Source of the DNA: Bacillota bacterium
Lineage (GTDB): Bacteria > Bacillota_A > Clostridia > Clostridiales > Clostridiaceae
DNA length: 7,989 nucleotides
Reading direction: 5' to 3'
Assembly (NCBI GenBank): GCA_021780795.1
Contig: JAJXYA010000258.1
Coordinates: forward strand, 1-7,989
Position 1 is the stretch's first letter. Every line of letters begins with the position of its first letter. The position numbers and the translations under genes were made by a program. Of the stretch, positions 1-5,786 are shown piece after piece. A model generated the notes under the pieces. That model was not told the DNA's origin. It saw only the letters and a list, made by a program, of their open reading frames with translations, and did no database searches.

Positions 1-705
1 AAGACCTATAAGATCTCCAAGCGCTAATGGTCCCATTGGGTGATTAGCTCCTAGCATCATTGCTTTATCAATATCTGCTGCTGATGCAATTCCTTCAGCA
101 AGTATTCCTACTGCTTCATTGATCATAGGCACTAATATTCTGTTTACTACAAAGCCTGGTGCTTCTGCAACTTCTACAGGATCTTTGCCAATAGCTACAG
201 ATACTTCCTTTACCTTATTGAAAGTTTCTTCTGAAGTAGCCATTCCACGAATAAGCTCTACAAGCTTCATAACTGGAGCAGGATTAAAGAAATGCATTCC
301 TATAACCTTATCAGGTCTCTTTGTAGCCGCTCCTACTTCTGTTATAGAAAGTGAAGATGTATTTGATGATAAAATTGTTTCTGGTTTACAGATCGTATCT
401 AGCTCTGCAAAAATTTGTTTCTTAATTTCCATGTTTTCTACAGCAGCTTCAACTACTAAATCACAGTCCTCTGCTAAATTCATATCAGTAGTTCCTGTGA
501 TTCTTGAAAGTATTTCTTCCATTTGCTCTTCTGTCATTTTTTCCTTGCTAACTAATCTTTCTAGATTTTTTTTGATTCCCGCAAGTCCTCTATCTACAAA
601 CTCATCTTTAATATCTCTTAATATTACTTCATATCCCTTAGCTGCAAATGCTTGTACAATACCAGCTCCCATAGTTCCAGCTCCAAGTACAAAAATCTTT
701 TCCAT
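1..705 (-). CDS. hbd: 3-hydroxybutyryl-CoA dehydrogenase, N-terminal 235 residues (gene runs off left edge)
   Basis: Cytosolic NAD(P)H-dependent enzyme that reduces acetoacetyl-CoA to 3-hydroxybutyryl-CoA in the butyrate/butanol pathway. The start is ATG at 705-703, with GAGGAG at 720-715 nine bases upstream. The frame stays open to base 1, giving 235 of the roughly 282 residues usual for the family. The Rossmann motif [10 protein letters not shown] is at residues 6-15. The residues known as catalytic in clostridial Hbd are all at the expected numbers: Ser117 (SNTSS), His138 (GMHFFNPAP), Glu150 and Asn188 (GFVVNRI). The tail [11 protein letters not shown] (221-231) belongs to the start of the C-terminal helical domain; the rest lies outside the window. 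It is the last visible gene of the crt-bcd-etfBA-hbd order and lies 103 bp after etfA, a much larger gap than elsewhere in the operon. Function is near certain from motifs and context. Confidence 0.97.
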   Translation of the reverse strand, partial: MEKIFVLGAGTMGAGIVQAFAAKGYEVILRDIKDEFVDRGLAGIKKNLERLVSKEKMTEEQMEEILSRITGTTDMNLAEDCDLVVEAAVENMEIKKQIFAELDTICKPETILSSNTSSLSITEVGAATKRPDKVIGMHFFNPAPVMKLVELIRGMATSEETFNKVKEVSVAIGKDPVEVAEAPGFVVNRILVPMINEAVGILAEGIASAADIDKAMMLGANHPMGPLALGDLIGL

Positions 706-808
706 AATAACACACTCCTCAAATTTTATTAAAACAAAGGTAGTAAATGTTTTTAAAACTTACTCCATTACTAAATTTTAGCATTAGAGTAAGTTCAATT
801 CAATTAAA
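706..808 (-). promoter_or_regulatory. etfA-hbd intercistronic region with inverted repeat and possible internal promoter
   Basis: This 103-bp gap holds a perfect 9-bp inverted repeat, AACTTACTC at 757-765 and GAGTAAGTT at 787-795, separated by 21 bases. Reading toward hbd it is followed by TTTTAAAAAC rather than a clean T-run, so it is not a convincing terminator. The gap also contains TTGAAT (803-798), a 17-nt spacer and TAAAAT (780-775), a fair match to a housekeeping promoter that would start hbd transcription near 768. One repeat arm lies in the promoter spacer and the other just past the predicted start. It could be a partial attenuator, an mRNA processing or stability hairpin, an operator, or a chance match in AT-rich DNA. 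Confidence 0.35.
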
Positions 809-1819
809 TTATTTATTTTTTATCTCTTTAATCTGAGCTACCATTTCCGGAATAATTTTCATGAAATCTCCAGCTATTGCTACATCAGCAGCTTTCATGA
901 TAGGTGCATCTGCATCTTTGTTTATAGCTATTATATAGTCGGAATCTTGCATACCAGCTAGATGCTGAATTGCTCCTGAAATACCACAAGCTATGTATAC
1001 ATTTGGTCTAACAGTTTTTCCTGTTTGACCTACTTGAACCGCTTTATCTACCCAGCCGTTCTCAACTGCCGCTCTTGATCCCCCAACAACTCCACCTAGA
1101 CTAGTTGCTAGTTCTTCTAATAGTGCGAAGTTTTCTTTACATCCAATCCCACGACCACCAGATACGATGAAGTTAGCTTCTGCTATATCTGCTATATCTG
1201 CAACTATTTTTACAACTTCTAAAGTTTTAGTTCTGATATCTGCTTCTGTTAGGCTTATATTAGCTTTTTCAATCTCACATTTTCTATTTTCATCTCTAGT
1301 TAATTTTTCAAAAACTCCTGGTCTTATAGTAGCCATTTGTGGTCTATGATCACCACAAACGATTGTAGCCATTAAGTTTCCTCCAAATGCTGGTCTTGTC
1401 ATCATAAGATTATTGTTATTTTCTACATCTATATCTAATGAAGTACAATCAGCTGTAAGACCTGTTGAAAGTCTTGCTGCTACTCTTGGTCCTAAATCTC
1501 TTCCTAGGTAACTAGCTCCTATGAAGATTATTTCAGGCTTTCTAGCGTTTGCTAAATCACATATAACTTTTGTATATCCATCAGTTGTAAAGTGACCTAA
1601 TAATGGATGCTCAGCGATTAACACTTTATCTGCTCCATGCGCCACTAGTTCAGCTGCCATAGCATCTGTTTTATCTCCAAGTAGTAGAGCTGTTAATTCT
1701 ACTCCTAATTTATCTGCTATTTCTCTTCCCTTACCTAAAAGTTCAAGTGAAATTTTTTGAAGTTCTCCGTCTCTTTGCTCAGCAAAGACCCATACGCCTT
1801 TATAATCTGCTATATTCAT
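809..1819 (-). CDS. etfA: Electron-transfer flavoprotein alpha subunit (EtfA)
   Basis: Large subunit of the EtfAB heterodimer that, with butyryl-CoA dehydrogenase, bifurcates electrons from NADH to crotonyl-CoA and ferredoxin in clostridia. The protein has 336 residues, normal for the clostridial short form without an N-terminal ferredoxin domain. The N-terminal ETF domain covers about 1-200. The C-terminal FAD-binding domain begins at SGGRG (220-224) and shows Ser-Arg at 248-249, GQTGKTV (264-270), GISGAIQH (279-286) and NKDADAPI (300-307), all hallmark FAD contacts of EtfA. The ATG at 1819-1817 is preceded by AGGAGG (1833-1828) at 8 nt. It starts 19 bp after the etfB stop, so the two are co-translated. 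A small oddity is the in-frame tandem ADI-ADI at 207-212, made by a 9-bp DNA repeat, in the stretch just before the FAD domain. Confidence 0.97.
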   Translation of the reverse strand: MNIADYKGVWVFAEQRDGELQKISLELLGKGREIADKLGVELTALLLGDKTDAMAAELVAHGADKVLIAEHPLLGHFTTDGYTKVICDLANARKPEIIFIGASYLGRDLGPRVAARLSTGLTADCTSLDIDVENNNNLMMTRPAFGGNLMATIVCGDHRPQMATIRPGVFEKLTRDENRKCEIEKANISLTEADIRTKTLEVVKIVADIADIAEANFIVSGGRGIGCKENFALLEELATSLGGVVGGSRAAVENGWVDKAVQVGQTGKTVRPNVYIACGISGAIQHLAGMQDSDYIIAINKDADAPIMKAADVAIAGDFMKIIPEMVAQIKEIKNK

Positions 1820-1838
1820 GTTAAATCCCTCCTACATC

Positions 1839-2621
1839 TTAAATAAAGTGGTTTTGTTTTAATTTTGAAACTACATATTCAGCTGCTTCTTTTGCAGGTA
1901 ATTGCACTAATTCGCCTTGTCCTTTAGCTTCTTTAGTCATAGACTTTTTAACCTTTGTTGGTGAGCCTTTTAGACCAAGAAGAGTTTTGTCCGCTTCAAT
2001 ATAGTCCGCATTCCAAACTTTAACTTCTTTATTTTGGTACATATCAAAAATATTCTTTATGTTCATGTATCTTGGTTCATTTAACTCTTTTATAGCTGTT
2101 AAAAGAACAGGAGTCTTAACTGCGATGTCTTCATATCCATCTTCCCAAGCTCTTCTAACTTTTAATCCACCGTCAATTATTTCAACTTTTTCAACATATG
2201 TGATTTGTGCAAGGTTTAAGTGTTCTGCTATTTCCGGTCCAACTTGTGCTGTATCTCCATCTATAGCTTGTCTTCCTGCAAAAATGATGTCATAGTCCAC
2301 TTTTCTTAAAGTTGCTGCTAACGCGTTTGAAGTAGCTAATGTATCAGATCCTCCAAAGGCTCTGTCAGAAATTAAGATGGCTTCATCAGCTCCCATAGCT
2401 AAAGCTTCTCTCAAAGCTTTTTCTGCTTGTGGAGGTCCCATGCTTATTATTGTTACATGTGCACCATGTTGATCTTTTAATCTTAAAGCTTCTTCTAAAG
2501 CATTTTTATCATCTGGATTTATAATTGATGGAACGCCTTCTCTTATAAGTGTTCCTGTCTTTGGATCTATTTTAACTTCGTTTGTATCTGGAACTTGTTT
2601 TAAACATACAACTATATTCAC
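1839..2621 (-). CDS. etfB: Electron-transfer flavoprotein beta subunit (EtfB), GTG start
   Basis: Small ETF subunit, which in the bifurcating clostridial complex carries the FAD that takes the hydride from NADH. It has 260 residues, matching clostridial EtfB. Visible motifs are the N-terminal VVCLKQVPDT (4-13), the nucleotide-binding FAGRQAIDGDTAQVGPE (114-130), typical of the bifurcating group, and the partner-recognition loop ELNEPRYMNIKN (179-190). The start codon is GTG at 2621-2619. It is supported by AGGAGG at 2636-2631 with 9-nt spacing and by agreement with the family N-terminus MNIVVCLKQVPDT. The SD overlaps the TAG stop of bcd (2637-2635), and only 13 bp separate the two genes, which suggests translational coupling. 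The grouping with bcd and etfA indicates the Bcd-EtfAB complex. Confidence 0.97.
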   Translation of the reverse strand: MNIVVCLKQVPDTNEVKIDPKTGTLIREGVPSIINPDDKNALEEALRLKDQHGAHVTIISMGPPQAEKALREALAMGADEAILISDRAFGGSDTLATSNALAATLRKVDYDIIFAGRQAIDGDTAQVGPEIAEHLNLAQITYVEKVEIIDGGLKVRRAWEDGYEDIAVKTPVLLTAIKELNEPRYMNIKNIFDMYQNKEVKVWNADYIEADKTLLGLKGSPTKVKKSMTKEAKGQGELVQLPAKEAAEYVVSKLKQNHFI

Positions 2622-2637
2622 TCTTAATCTCCTCCTA
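2622..2637 (-). promoter_or_regulatory. etfB ribosome binding site overlapping the bcd stop codon
   Basis: AGGAGG at 2636-2631 shares its first two bases with the bcd TAG stop (2637-2635) and sits 9 nt ahead of the etfB GTG (2621-2619). The strong SD decides the GTG start, and the overlap fits coupled translation that would keep Bcd and EtfB in balance. Confidence 0.85.
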
Positions 2638-3774
2638 CTTTAATAAGTTTGCAGCAATAACCATCTTTTGAACTTGTGAAGTTCCTTCATAGATCTCAGT
2701 TATTTTAGCATCTCTCATCATTCTTTCTACTGGGTATTCTTTCGTATATCCATATCCTCCGAAGATTTGAACGGCTTTAGTTGTAACTTCCATAGCTACT
2801 TCTGAAGCGTATAATTTTGCTCTAGCAGCTTCTACACTGTATGGTAGACCATTGTCCTTATTCCATGCAGCCTTATAAACTAACATTTTAGCAGCTTCAA
2901 CCTTAACATCCATTTCAGCCATCATCCATTGTAAACCTTGGAATGCTGAAAGTGGTTTCCCAAATTGCTTTCTTTCCTTCATGTATTTAGCAGCTTCTTC
3001 TAAAGCGCCTTCTGCAAGTCCTAGAGCTTGAGCCGCTATACCAATTCTTCCTCCGTCAAGAGTTTTCATTGCTATGCTAAAGCCTTTACCTACTTTTCCA
3101 AGTAAGTTTTCTTTTGGAACTATGCAGTTTTCAAATACAAGTTCAGTAGTTGAAGATGCTCTTATTCCTAATTTGTCTTCATGTTTACCAATTGAGAATC
3201 CTTCAAAGCCTTTTTCAACTATGAAAGCAGTGATCCCTCTTGTTCCTACACTTTTATCAGTCATAGCAAAGACTATAAATATATCTGCAACTCCACCATT
3301 AGTGATGAAAATTTTTGAACCATTTAATATATAGTTGTCCCCATCTAAAACAGCTGTAGTTTGTTGTCCTGCAGCATCTGTTCCTGCATTAGGCTCAGTT
3401 AATCCGAAAGCACCTAATTTTTCGCCTTTTGCAAGCGGAACTAAATATTTGTTCTTTTGCTCTACTGTACCAAACATATCTATTGGAGACGCACATAATG
3501 AAGTATGAGCAGAAACTATAACTCCTGTAGTTCCACATACTTTTGATAATTCCTCAACAGCAATAGCGTAAGATAAATTATCTCCGCCCGCTCCACCAAA
3601 TTCAGTCGCAACGGGAATACCAAGCATATGGTACCTAGCCATTTTTTCTACAGTTTCTGTAGGAAATCTTTCTGTTTGATCTATTTCAGCAGCTAAAGGT
3701 TTAACCTCGTTCTCTGCAAATTCTTTTACCATTTGTCTTACAAATTCTTGTTCCTTTGTCAATGCAAAATTCAT
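2635..3774 (-). CDS. bcd: Butyryl-CoA dehydrogenase (short-chain acyl-CoA dehydrogenase)
   Basis: FAD flavoprotein that reduces crotonyl-CoA to butyryl-CoA, working as a cytosolic complex with EtfAB. It has 379 residues, the normal length. The acyl-CoA dehydrogenase domains run in order: N-terminal helical domain (about 1-120), middle beta domain opening with GLTEPNAGTD (124-133), and C-terminal helical domain carrying DGGRIGIAAQALG (240-252) and QIFGGYGY (336-343). The catalytic base is Glu363 in EIYEGTSQ (360-367), the position used by short-chain enzymes. The ATG at 3774-3772 has AGGAGG (3788-3783) 8 nt upstream. It lies 44 bp after crt and 13 bp before etfB. Other short-chain acyl-CoA dehydrogenases share these motifs, but the crt and etfBA neighbours make the butyryl-CoA assignment firm. 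Confidence 0.97.
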   Translation of the reverse strand: MNFALTKEQEFVRQMVKEFAENEVKPLAAEIDQTERFPTETVEKMARYHMLGIPVATEFGGAGGDNLSYAIAVEELSKVCGTTGVIVSAHTSLCASPIDMFGTVEQKNKYLVPLAKGEKLGAFGLTEPNAGTDAAGQQTTAVLDGDNYILNGSKIFITNGGVADIFIVFAMTDKSVGTRGITAFIVEKGFEGFSIGKHEDKLGIRASSTTELVFENCIVPKENLLGKVGKGFSIAMKTLDGGRIGIAAQALGLAEGALEEAAKYMKERKQFGKPLSAFQGLQWMMAEMDVKVEAAKMLVYKAAWNKDNGLPYSVEAARAKLYASEVAMEVTTKAVQIFGGYGYTKEYPVERMMRDAKITEIYEGTSQVQKMVIAANLLK

Positions 3775-3818
3775 TACCCATTCCTCCTTGTGATCCTACT
3801 AATTTAAAATTATTTCAA

Positions 3819-4598
3819 CTACTTATTTTGAAAGGATTTTTCTGTTTTTTCAATAAATGCAAGCATTCCATTTTTTTGATCCACCGTTGAAAAACACTCT
3901 CCAAAAACTTCAGCTTCATACATTAAAGCTGTATCTATATCCATCTGCATCCCCCTATTAATTGCCGTCTTTGACAACTTAACAGCTATAGGTGCATTAT
4001 TTACAATTTTTTTAGCTAATAACTTTACTTCTTCAAGTAATTGCTCAGGCTCTACTACCTTGTTAACAAGTCCTATCCTCAAGGCTTCCTCTGCATTAAT
4101 AATATCTCCAGTATATATTAATTGTTTAGCCATACCTGTACCTATAAGTCTAGCTAATCTTTGAGTTCCTCCAAAACCAGGTGTTATTCCAAGGCCAACT
4201 TCAGGTTGACCAAATTTAGCTCTTGATGAAGCTATTCTAATATCACAAGCCATAGAAAGCTCACATCCTCCACCTAACGCAAAACCATTTACAGCAGCTA
4301 TAACTGGCTTTTCTAGAGTTTCTAATTTTCTAAAAATTTTATTCCCTAAAATACCAAATTTTCTGCCACCCATCACATCAAGATCTTTCATTTCGGTAAT
4401 GTCAGCCCCTGCCACGAAAGCTTTACCTTCACCTGTTAAAATTAATGCATAGATTTCATCATCTTTAGAAATTTCGTCGATTGCTAAATCTAGCTCTATT
4501 AATGTTTCTGAGTTTAATGCATTTAGAGCTTTTGGCCTATTGATTGTAACAATTGCAATCTTGTCTTCCTTTTGAAGAACAATATTTTTAAATTCCAC
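3819..4598 (-). CDS. crt: 3-hydroxybutyryl-CoA dehydratase (crotonase), GTG start
   Basis: Dehydrates 3-hydroxybutyryl-CoA to crotonyl-CoA and is the first gene of the butyryl-CoA operon. From GTG (4598-4596) it encodes 259 residues beginning MEFKNIVLQKEDK, which lines up with known clostridial crotonases of about 260 residues. AGGGAG at 4613-4608 lies 9 nt upstream. An in-frame ATG at 4631-4629 would add 11 residues (GEQIQREWIIV after Met) that have no family counterpart and would read through this SD, so I reject it. Enoyl-CoA hydratase fold features are the oxyanion-hole segments FVAGADI (61-67) and ALGGG (107-111), and the catalytic glutamates Glu113 (GGCELS) and Glu133 (GQPEVGLG). GITPGFGGTQRL (137-148) is also typical. 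Transcription probably starts near 4692 from the promoter beyond the rex terminator, leaving a leader of about 94 nt that contains a Rex-like operator. Confidence 0.96.
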   Translation of the reverse strand: MEFKNIVLQKEDKIAIVTINRPKALNALNSETLIELDLAIDEISKDDEIYALILTGEGKAFVAGADITEMKDLDVMGGRKFGILGNKIFRKLETLEKPVIAAVNGFALGGGCELSMACDIRIASSRAKFGQPEVGLGITPGFGGTQRLARLIGTGMAKQLIYTGDIINAEEALRIGLVNKVVEPEQLLEEVKLLAKKIVNNAPIAVKLSKTAINRGMQMDIDTALMYEAEVFGECFSTVDQKNGMLAFIEKTEKSFQNK

Positions 4599-4613
4599 AA
4601 TAATCCACTCCCT
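4599..4613 (-). promoter_or_regulatory. crt ribosome binding site
   Basis: AGGGAG at 4613-4608, 9 nt before the GTG at 4598-4596. It is weaker than the AGGAGG of the downstream genes but is the only SD-like sequence correctly placed for a start that matches the crotonase N-terminus. Confidence 0.75.
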
Positions 4614-4638
4614 CTGAATTTGTTCACCCACTGAATTT

Positions 4639-4656
4639 TCGTTAATAATATAACAA
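4639..4656. promoter_or_regulatory. Rex operator in the crt leader
   Basis: The 18-bp site TCGTTAATAATATAACAA (plus strand) matches the established Rex consensus TTGTTAA-N4-TTAACAA at 12 of 14 defined positions with exactly the 4-bp spacer. The rex gene lies immediately upstream, and Rex control of crt is known in C. acetobutylicum. The site sits about +37 to +54 relative to the start predicted from the TATAAT at 4704-4699, which would suit a roadblock rather than promoter occlusion. Binding is inferred, not shown. Confidence 0.8.
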
Positions 4657-4698
4657 ACTTACCTAAAAAAATAATTGAAACCCTTCGCTTCAATCTAC

Positions 4699-4727
4699 AT
4701 TATACCTCTTTACTGTACTAATTTCAA
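4699..4727 (-). promoter_or_regulatory. crt-bcd-etfBA-hbd operon promoter (housekeeping sigma type)
   Basis: TTGAAA at 4727-4722, a 17-nt spacer, and a perfect TATAAT at 4704-4699, reading toward crt. Transcription would start around 4692. The -35 box begins only eight bases after the stem of the rex terminator, so the operon appears insulated from rex readthrough and driven by this promoter. Confidence 0.8.
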
Positions 4728-4735
4728 TAAAAATT

Positions 4736-4781
4736 ACCTCTTCATTTTAATAAAAATTACCTTTTATTAAAATGAAGAGGT
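4736..4781 (-). terminator. rex transcription terminator, 20-bp perfect stem
   Basis: Inverted repeat with arms 4736-4755 and 4762-4781 pairing without mismatch around a 6-nt loop. On the minus strand it is followed by AATTTTTATT (T-run 4733-4729), as expected for an intrinsic terminator 40 bp beyond the rex stop. On the plus strand the stem also runs into TTTTT (4781-4785), so it could work in both directions, although no plus-strand gene ends here. Confidence 0.85.
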
Positions 4782-4795
4782 TTTTCAAGTTTTAA

Positions 4796-4817
4796 AATAA
4801 GCTCAGTGAGCCTTATT
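4796..4817 (-). terminator. Small hairpin just after rex, possible tandem terminator
   Basis: Arms AATAAGCTC (4796-4804) and GAGC plus TTATT (4808-4811, 4813-4817) pair with one bulged base (4812) and a 3-nt loop. On the minus strand it begins 4 nt after the rex stop region and is followed by TTTTAAAA. It precedes the stronger hairpin and may act with it or protect the rex 3' end. Stem GC is low, so confidence is modest. Confidence 0.4.
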
Positions 4818-4821
4818 AATT

Positions 4822-5460
4822 TTATGAATATGTCCTGTCATTCATTAAACAACTAAGCGTTAGCAAACTTTCACTTAAATGAACATTTTCCACAATTATT
4901 TCTTCAGGCACCTCTAAATCCACAGGTGCAAAATTCCATATACCTTTAACACCATTTGTCACCATCATGTCACTAACTATTTGAGCACTATTTGATGACA
5001 CACAGATTACGCCAATGTCAACTGGTGTAGCTTTAAGGAATGTAACTAGTTCGTCAATATCTTTTACTTCAACATCTCTAATTTTTAGTCCTATAAGCTT
5101 TGGATTAACGTCAAAAATACCTACTAAGTTAAAGGCTAATTTTTCAAAATTAGTATAATTTGCAATAGCTTGCCCTATATTTCCTGCACCTATTATTACC
5201 ATATTATATTCTTTTGATAGTCCGAGTATCCCACTTAGTTCATTTAATAATTCTTTAACGTTATATCCATATCCTTGTTGTCCAAAATCTCCGAAACAGT
5301 TTAAGTCTTGTCTAATTTGAGATGCTGTAAACCCAATTCTCTCACTTAATTCCTTGGAAGATATTCTATCCACGTCATTTCTTAAAAGTTCTCTCAAATA
5401 TCTATGGTATTTAGGCAATCTTTTAATAACTGCCATTGATATATTTTTTTTTCTTTCCAC
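4822..5460 (-). CDS. rex: Redox-sensing transcriptional repressor Rex, GTG start
   Basis: Dimeric repressor that binds DNA when NADH/NAD+ is low and lets go when NADH binds. In clostridia it controls fermentation genes, including crt. The protein has 212 residues, normal for Rex. The winged-helix N-terminal domain (about 1-80) includes SMAVIKRLPKYHRYL (8-22), the helix ASQIRQDLNCFG (46-57), and GQQGYGYNV (60-68). The Rossmann domain has VIIGAGNIGQAI (88-99), an acidic residue at the end of the second strand (GIFDVNP, Asp117), and the conserved KGIWNFAPVDLEVP (172-185) and VENVHLSESLLTL (190-202), ending with the domain-swapping C-terminal helix. The start is GTG at 5460-5458 with AGAGGGG (5475-5469) 8 nt upstream; the Met at codon 9 has no such SD. 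It lies directly upstream of, and in the same direction as, its presumed target operon. Confidence 0.97.
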   Translation of the reverse strand: MERKKNISMAVIKRLPKYHRYLRELLRNDVDRISSKELSERIGFTASQIRQDLNCFGDFGQQGYGYNVKELLNELSGILGLSKEYNMVIIGAGNIGQAIANYTNFEKLAFNLVGIFDVNPKLIGLKIRDVEVKDIDELVTFLKATPVDIGVICVSSNSAQIVSDMMVTNGVKGIWNFAPVDLEVPEEIIVENVHLSESLLTLSCLMNDRTYS

Positions 5461-5475
5461 AATTTACACCCCTCT
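5461..5475 (-). promoter_or_regulatory. rex ribosome binding site
   Basis: AGAGGGG at 5475-5469 is followed by 8 nt and the GTG start at 5460-5458. This placement favours the GTG over the later ATG at codon 9. The first two bases of the SD overlap the edge of the Rex-like site at 5474-5491. Confidence 0.75.
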
Positions 5476-5491
5476 GTCAACATCTTAACTT
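5474..5491. promoter_or_regulatory. Possible Rex operator upstream of rex (autoregulation)
   Basis: CTGTCAA-catc-TTAACTT keeps the 7-4-7 layout of the Rex consensus and matches it at 10 of 14 defined positions, with the central GT.AA and TTAAC cores retained. It lies between the predicted rex promoter and the rex start, touching the SD. Rex autoregulation is known in some bacteria. The match is weaker than at crt, and AT-rich DNA can supply such matches by chance. Confidence 0.4.
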
Positions 5492-5515
5492 TCATAATAT
5501 TTATTTTACCACATT

Positions 5516-5545
5516 ATTATAAGTTAACACTACTTTTTACAACAA
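5516..5545 (-). promoter_or_regulatory. Predicted rex promoter
   Basis: TTGTTG (5545-5540), an 18-nt spacer and a perfect TATAAT (5521-5516), reading toward rex. Transcription would start near 5509, giving a leader of about 48 nt. The -10 is good and the -35 moderate. Confidence 0.5.
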
Positions 5546-5770
5546 ATTTAATGATTATTATGAAATTTTCACTATTTTACTCCTTTTATATGCTATTATT
5601 ATTAATTAATGCTATATATATTTATTTTTCACTACAAAAATTTAAATATAAATAGTACAATAATAAAGAAATGGTCTTTATTTTTAATCTATAAATATTA
5701 TTTGCCATTTTTTTAATAGCGGAAAGCATAGATATTTAAAGTAACATTATACTTTCAGCTTTATACTGCA

Positions 5771-5786
5771 AGGGAAGGTGAAAAAA
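5771..5786 (+). promoter_or_regulatory. Ribosome binding site of the ABC-F gene
   Basis: The stretch AGGGAAGGTG at 5771-5780 ends 6 nt before the ATG at 5787. AAGGTG pairs reasonably with the 16S rRNA tail at this spacing. The GTG inside it (5778-5780) is in the same frame but lies within the SD itself, so ATG 5787 is the better start. Confidence 0.7.

Larger units (their letters stand above)
5461..5786. other. Gene-free divergent intergenic region between rex and the ABC-F gene
   Basis: This 326-bp, very AT-rich stretch separates two divergent genes. No reading frame in it looks coding. Its rex side holds the SD, the Rex-like site and the promoter listed separately. On the ABC-F side there is an 8-bp inverted repeat, AATAAAGA (5662-5669) and TCTTTATT (5675-5682), followed by more T residues; the stem has one GC pair, so I do not call it a terminator. 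Two TATACT hexamers (5748-5753 and 5762-5767) could be -10 boxes for the ABC-F gene; only the first leaves room for a leader, and neither has a good -35 at 16-18 nt. I see no riboswitch, tRNA or other structured RNA. Confidence 0.6.

Noticed and set aside
119..781. Long plus-strand reading frame opposite hbd
   Set aside because: It is antisense to a clear hbd sequence with every catalytic residue in place. Its own translation is serine- and isoleucine-rich and low in complexity, and it has no good SD.
1167..3334. Short plus-strand frames opposite etfA (1167-1349), etfB (2059-2295) and bcd (3074-3334)
   Set aside because: They are antisense shadows of well-identified genes, without SDs or recognisable protein features.
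4726..4781. Direct and inverted repeats here as a CRISPR or mobile-element trace
   Set aside because: There are only two short copies, with no spacers of regular length. The inverted repeat fits an intrinsic terminator placed after rex.
5475..5480. TTGACA on the minus strand just upstream of rex as a -35 box
   Set aside because: It lies 15-20 bp from the start codon, so any matching -10 would fall inside rex. It is better explained as part of the Rex-like site and SD region.
5513..5530. Second possible Rex site over the rex -10 (right half TTAACAC)
   Set aside because: Only one half matches; the left half agrees at 3 of 7 positions.
5662..5682. 8-bp inverted repeat upstream of the ABC-F gene as an attenuator of the kind seen before some resistance ABC-F genes
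   Set aside because: The stem has one GC pair, and there is no leader peptide frame or alternative pairing that I can see. It is most likely chance in AT-rich DNA.
5778..5786. GTG at 5778 as the ABC-F start
   Set aside because: The codon lies inside the likely SD, only 3 nt after AGGG. ATG 5787 has proper spacing and gives the usual short N-terminus before the first ABC domain.
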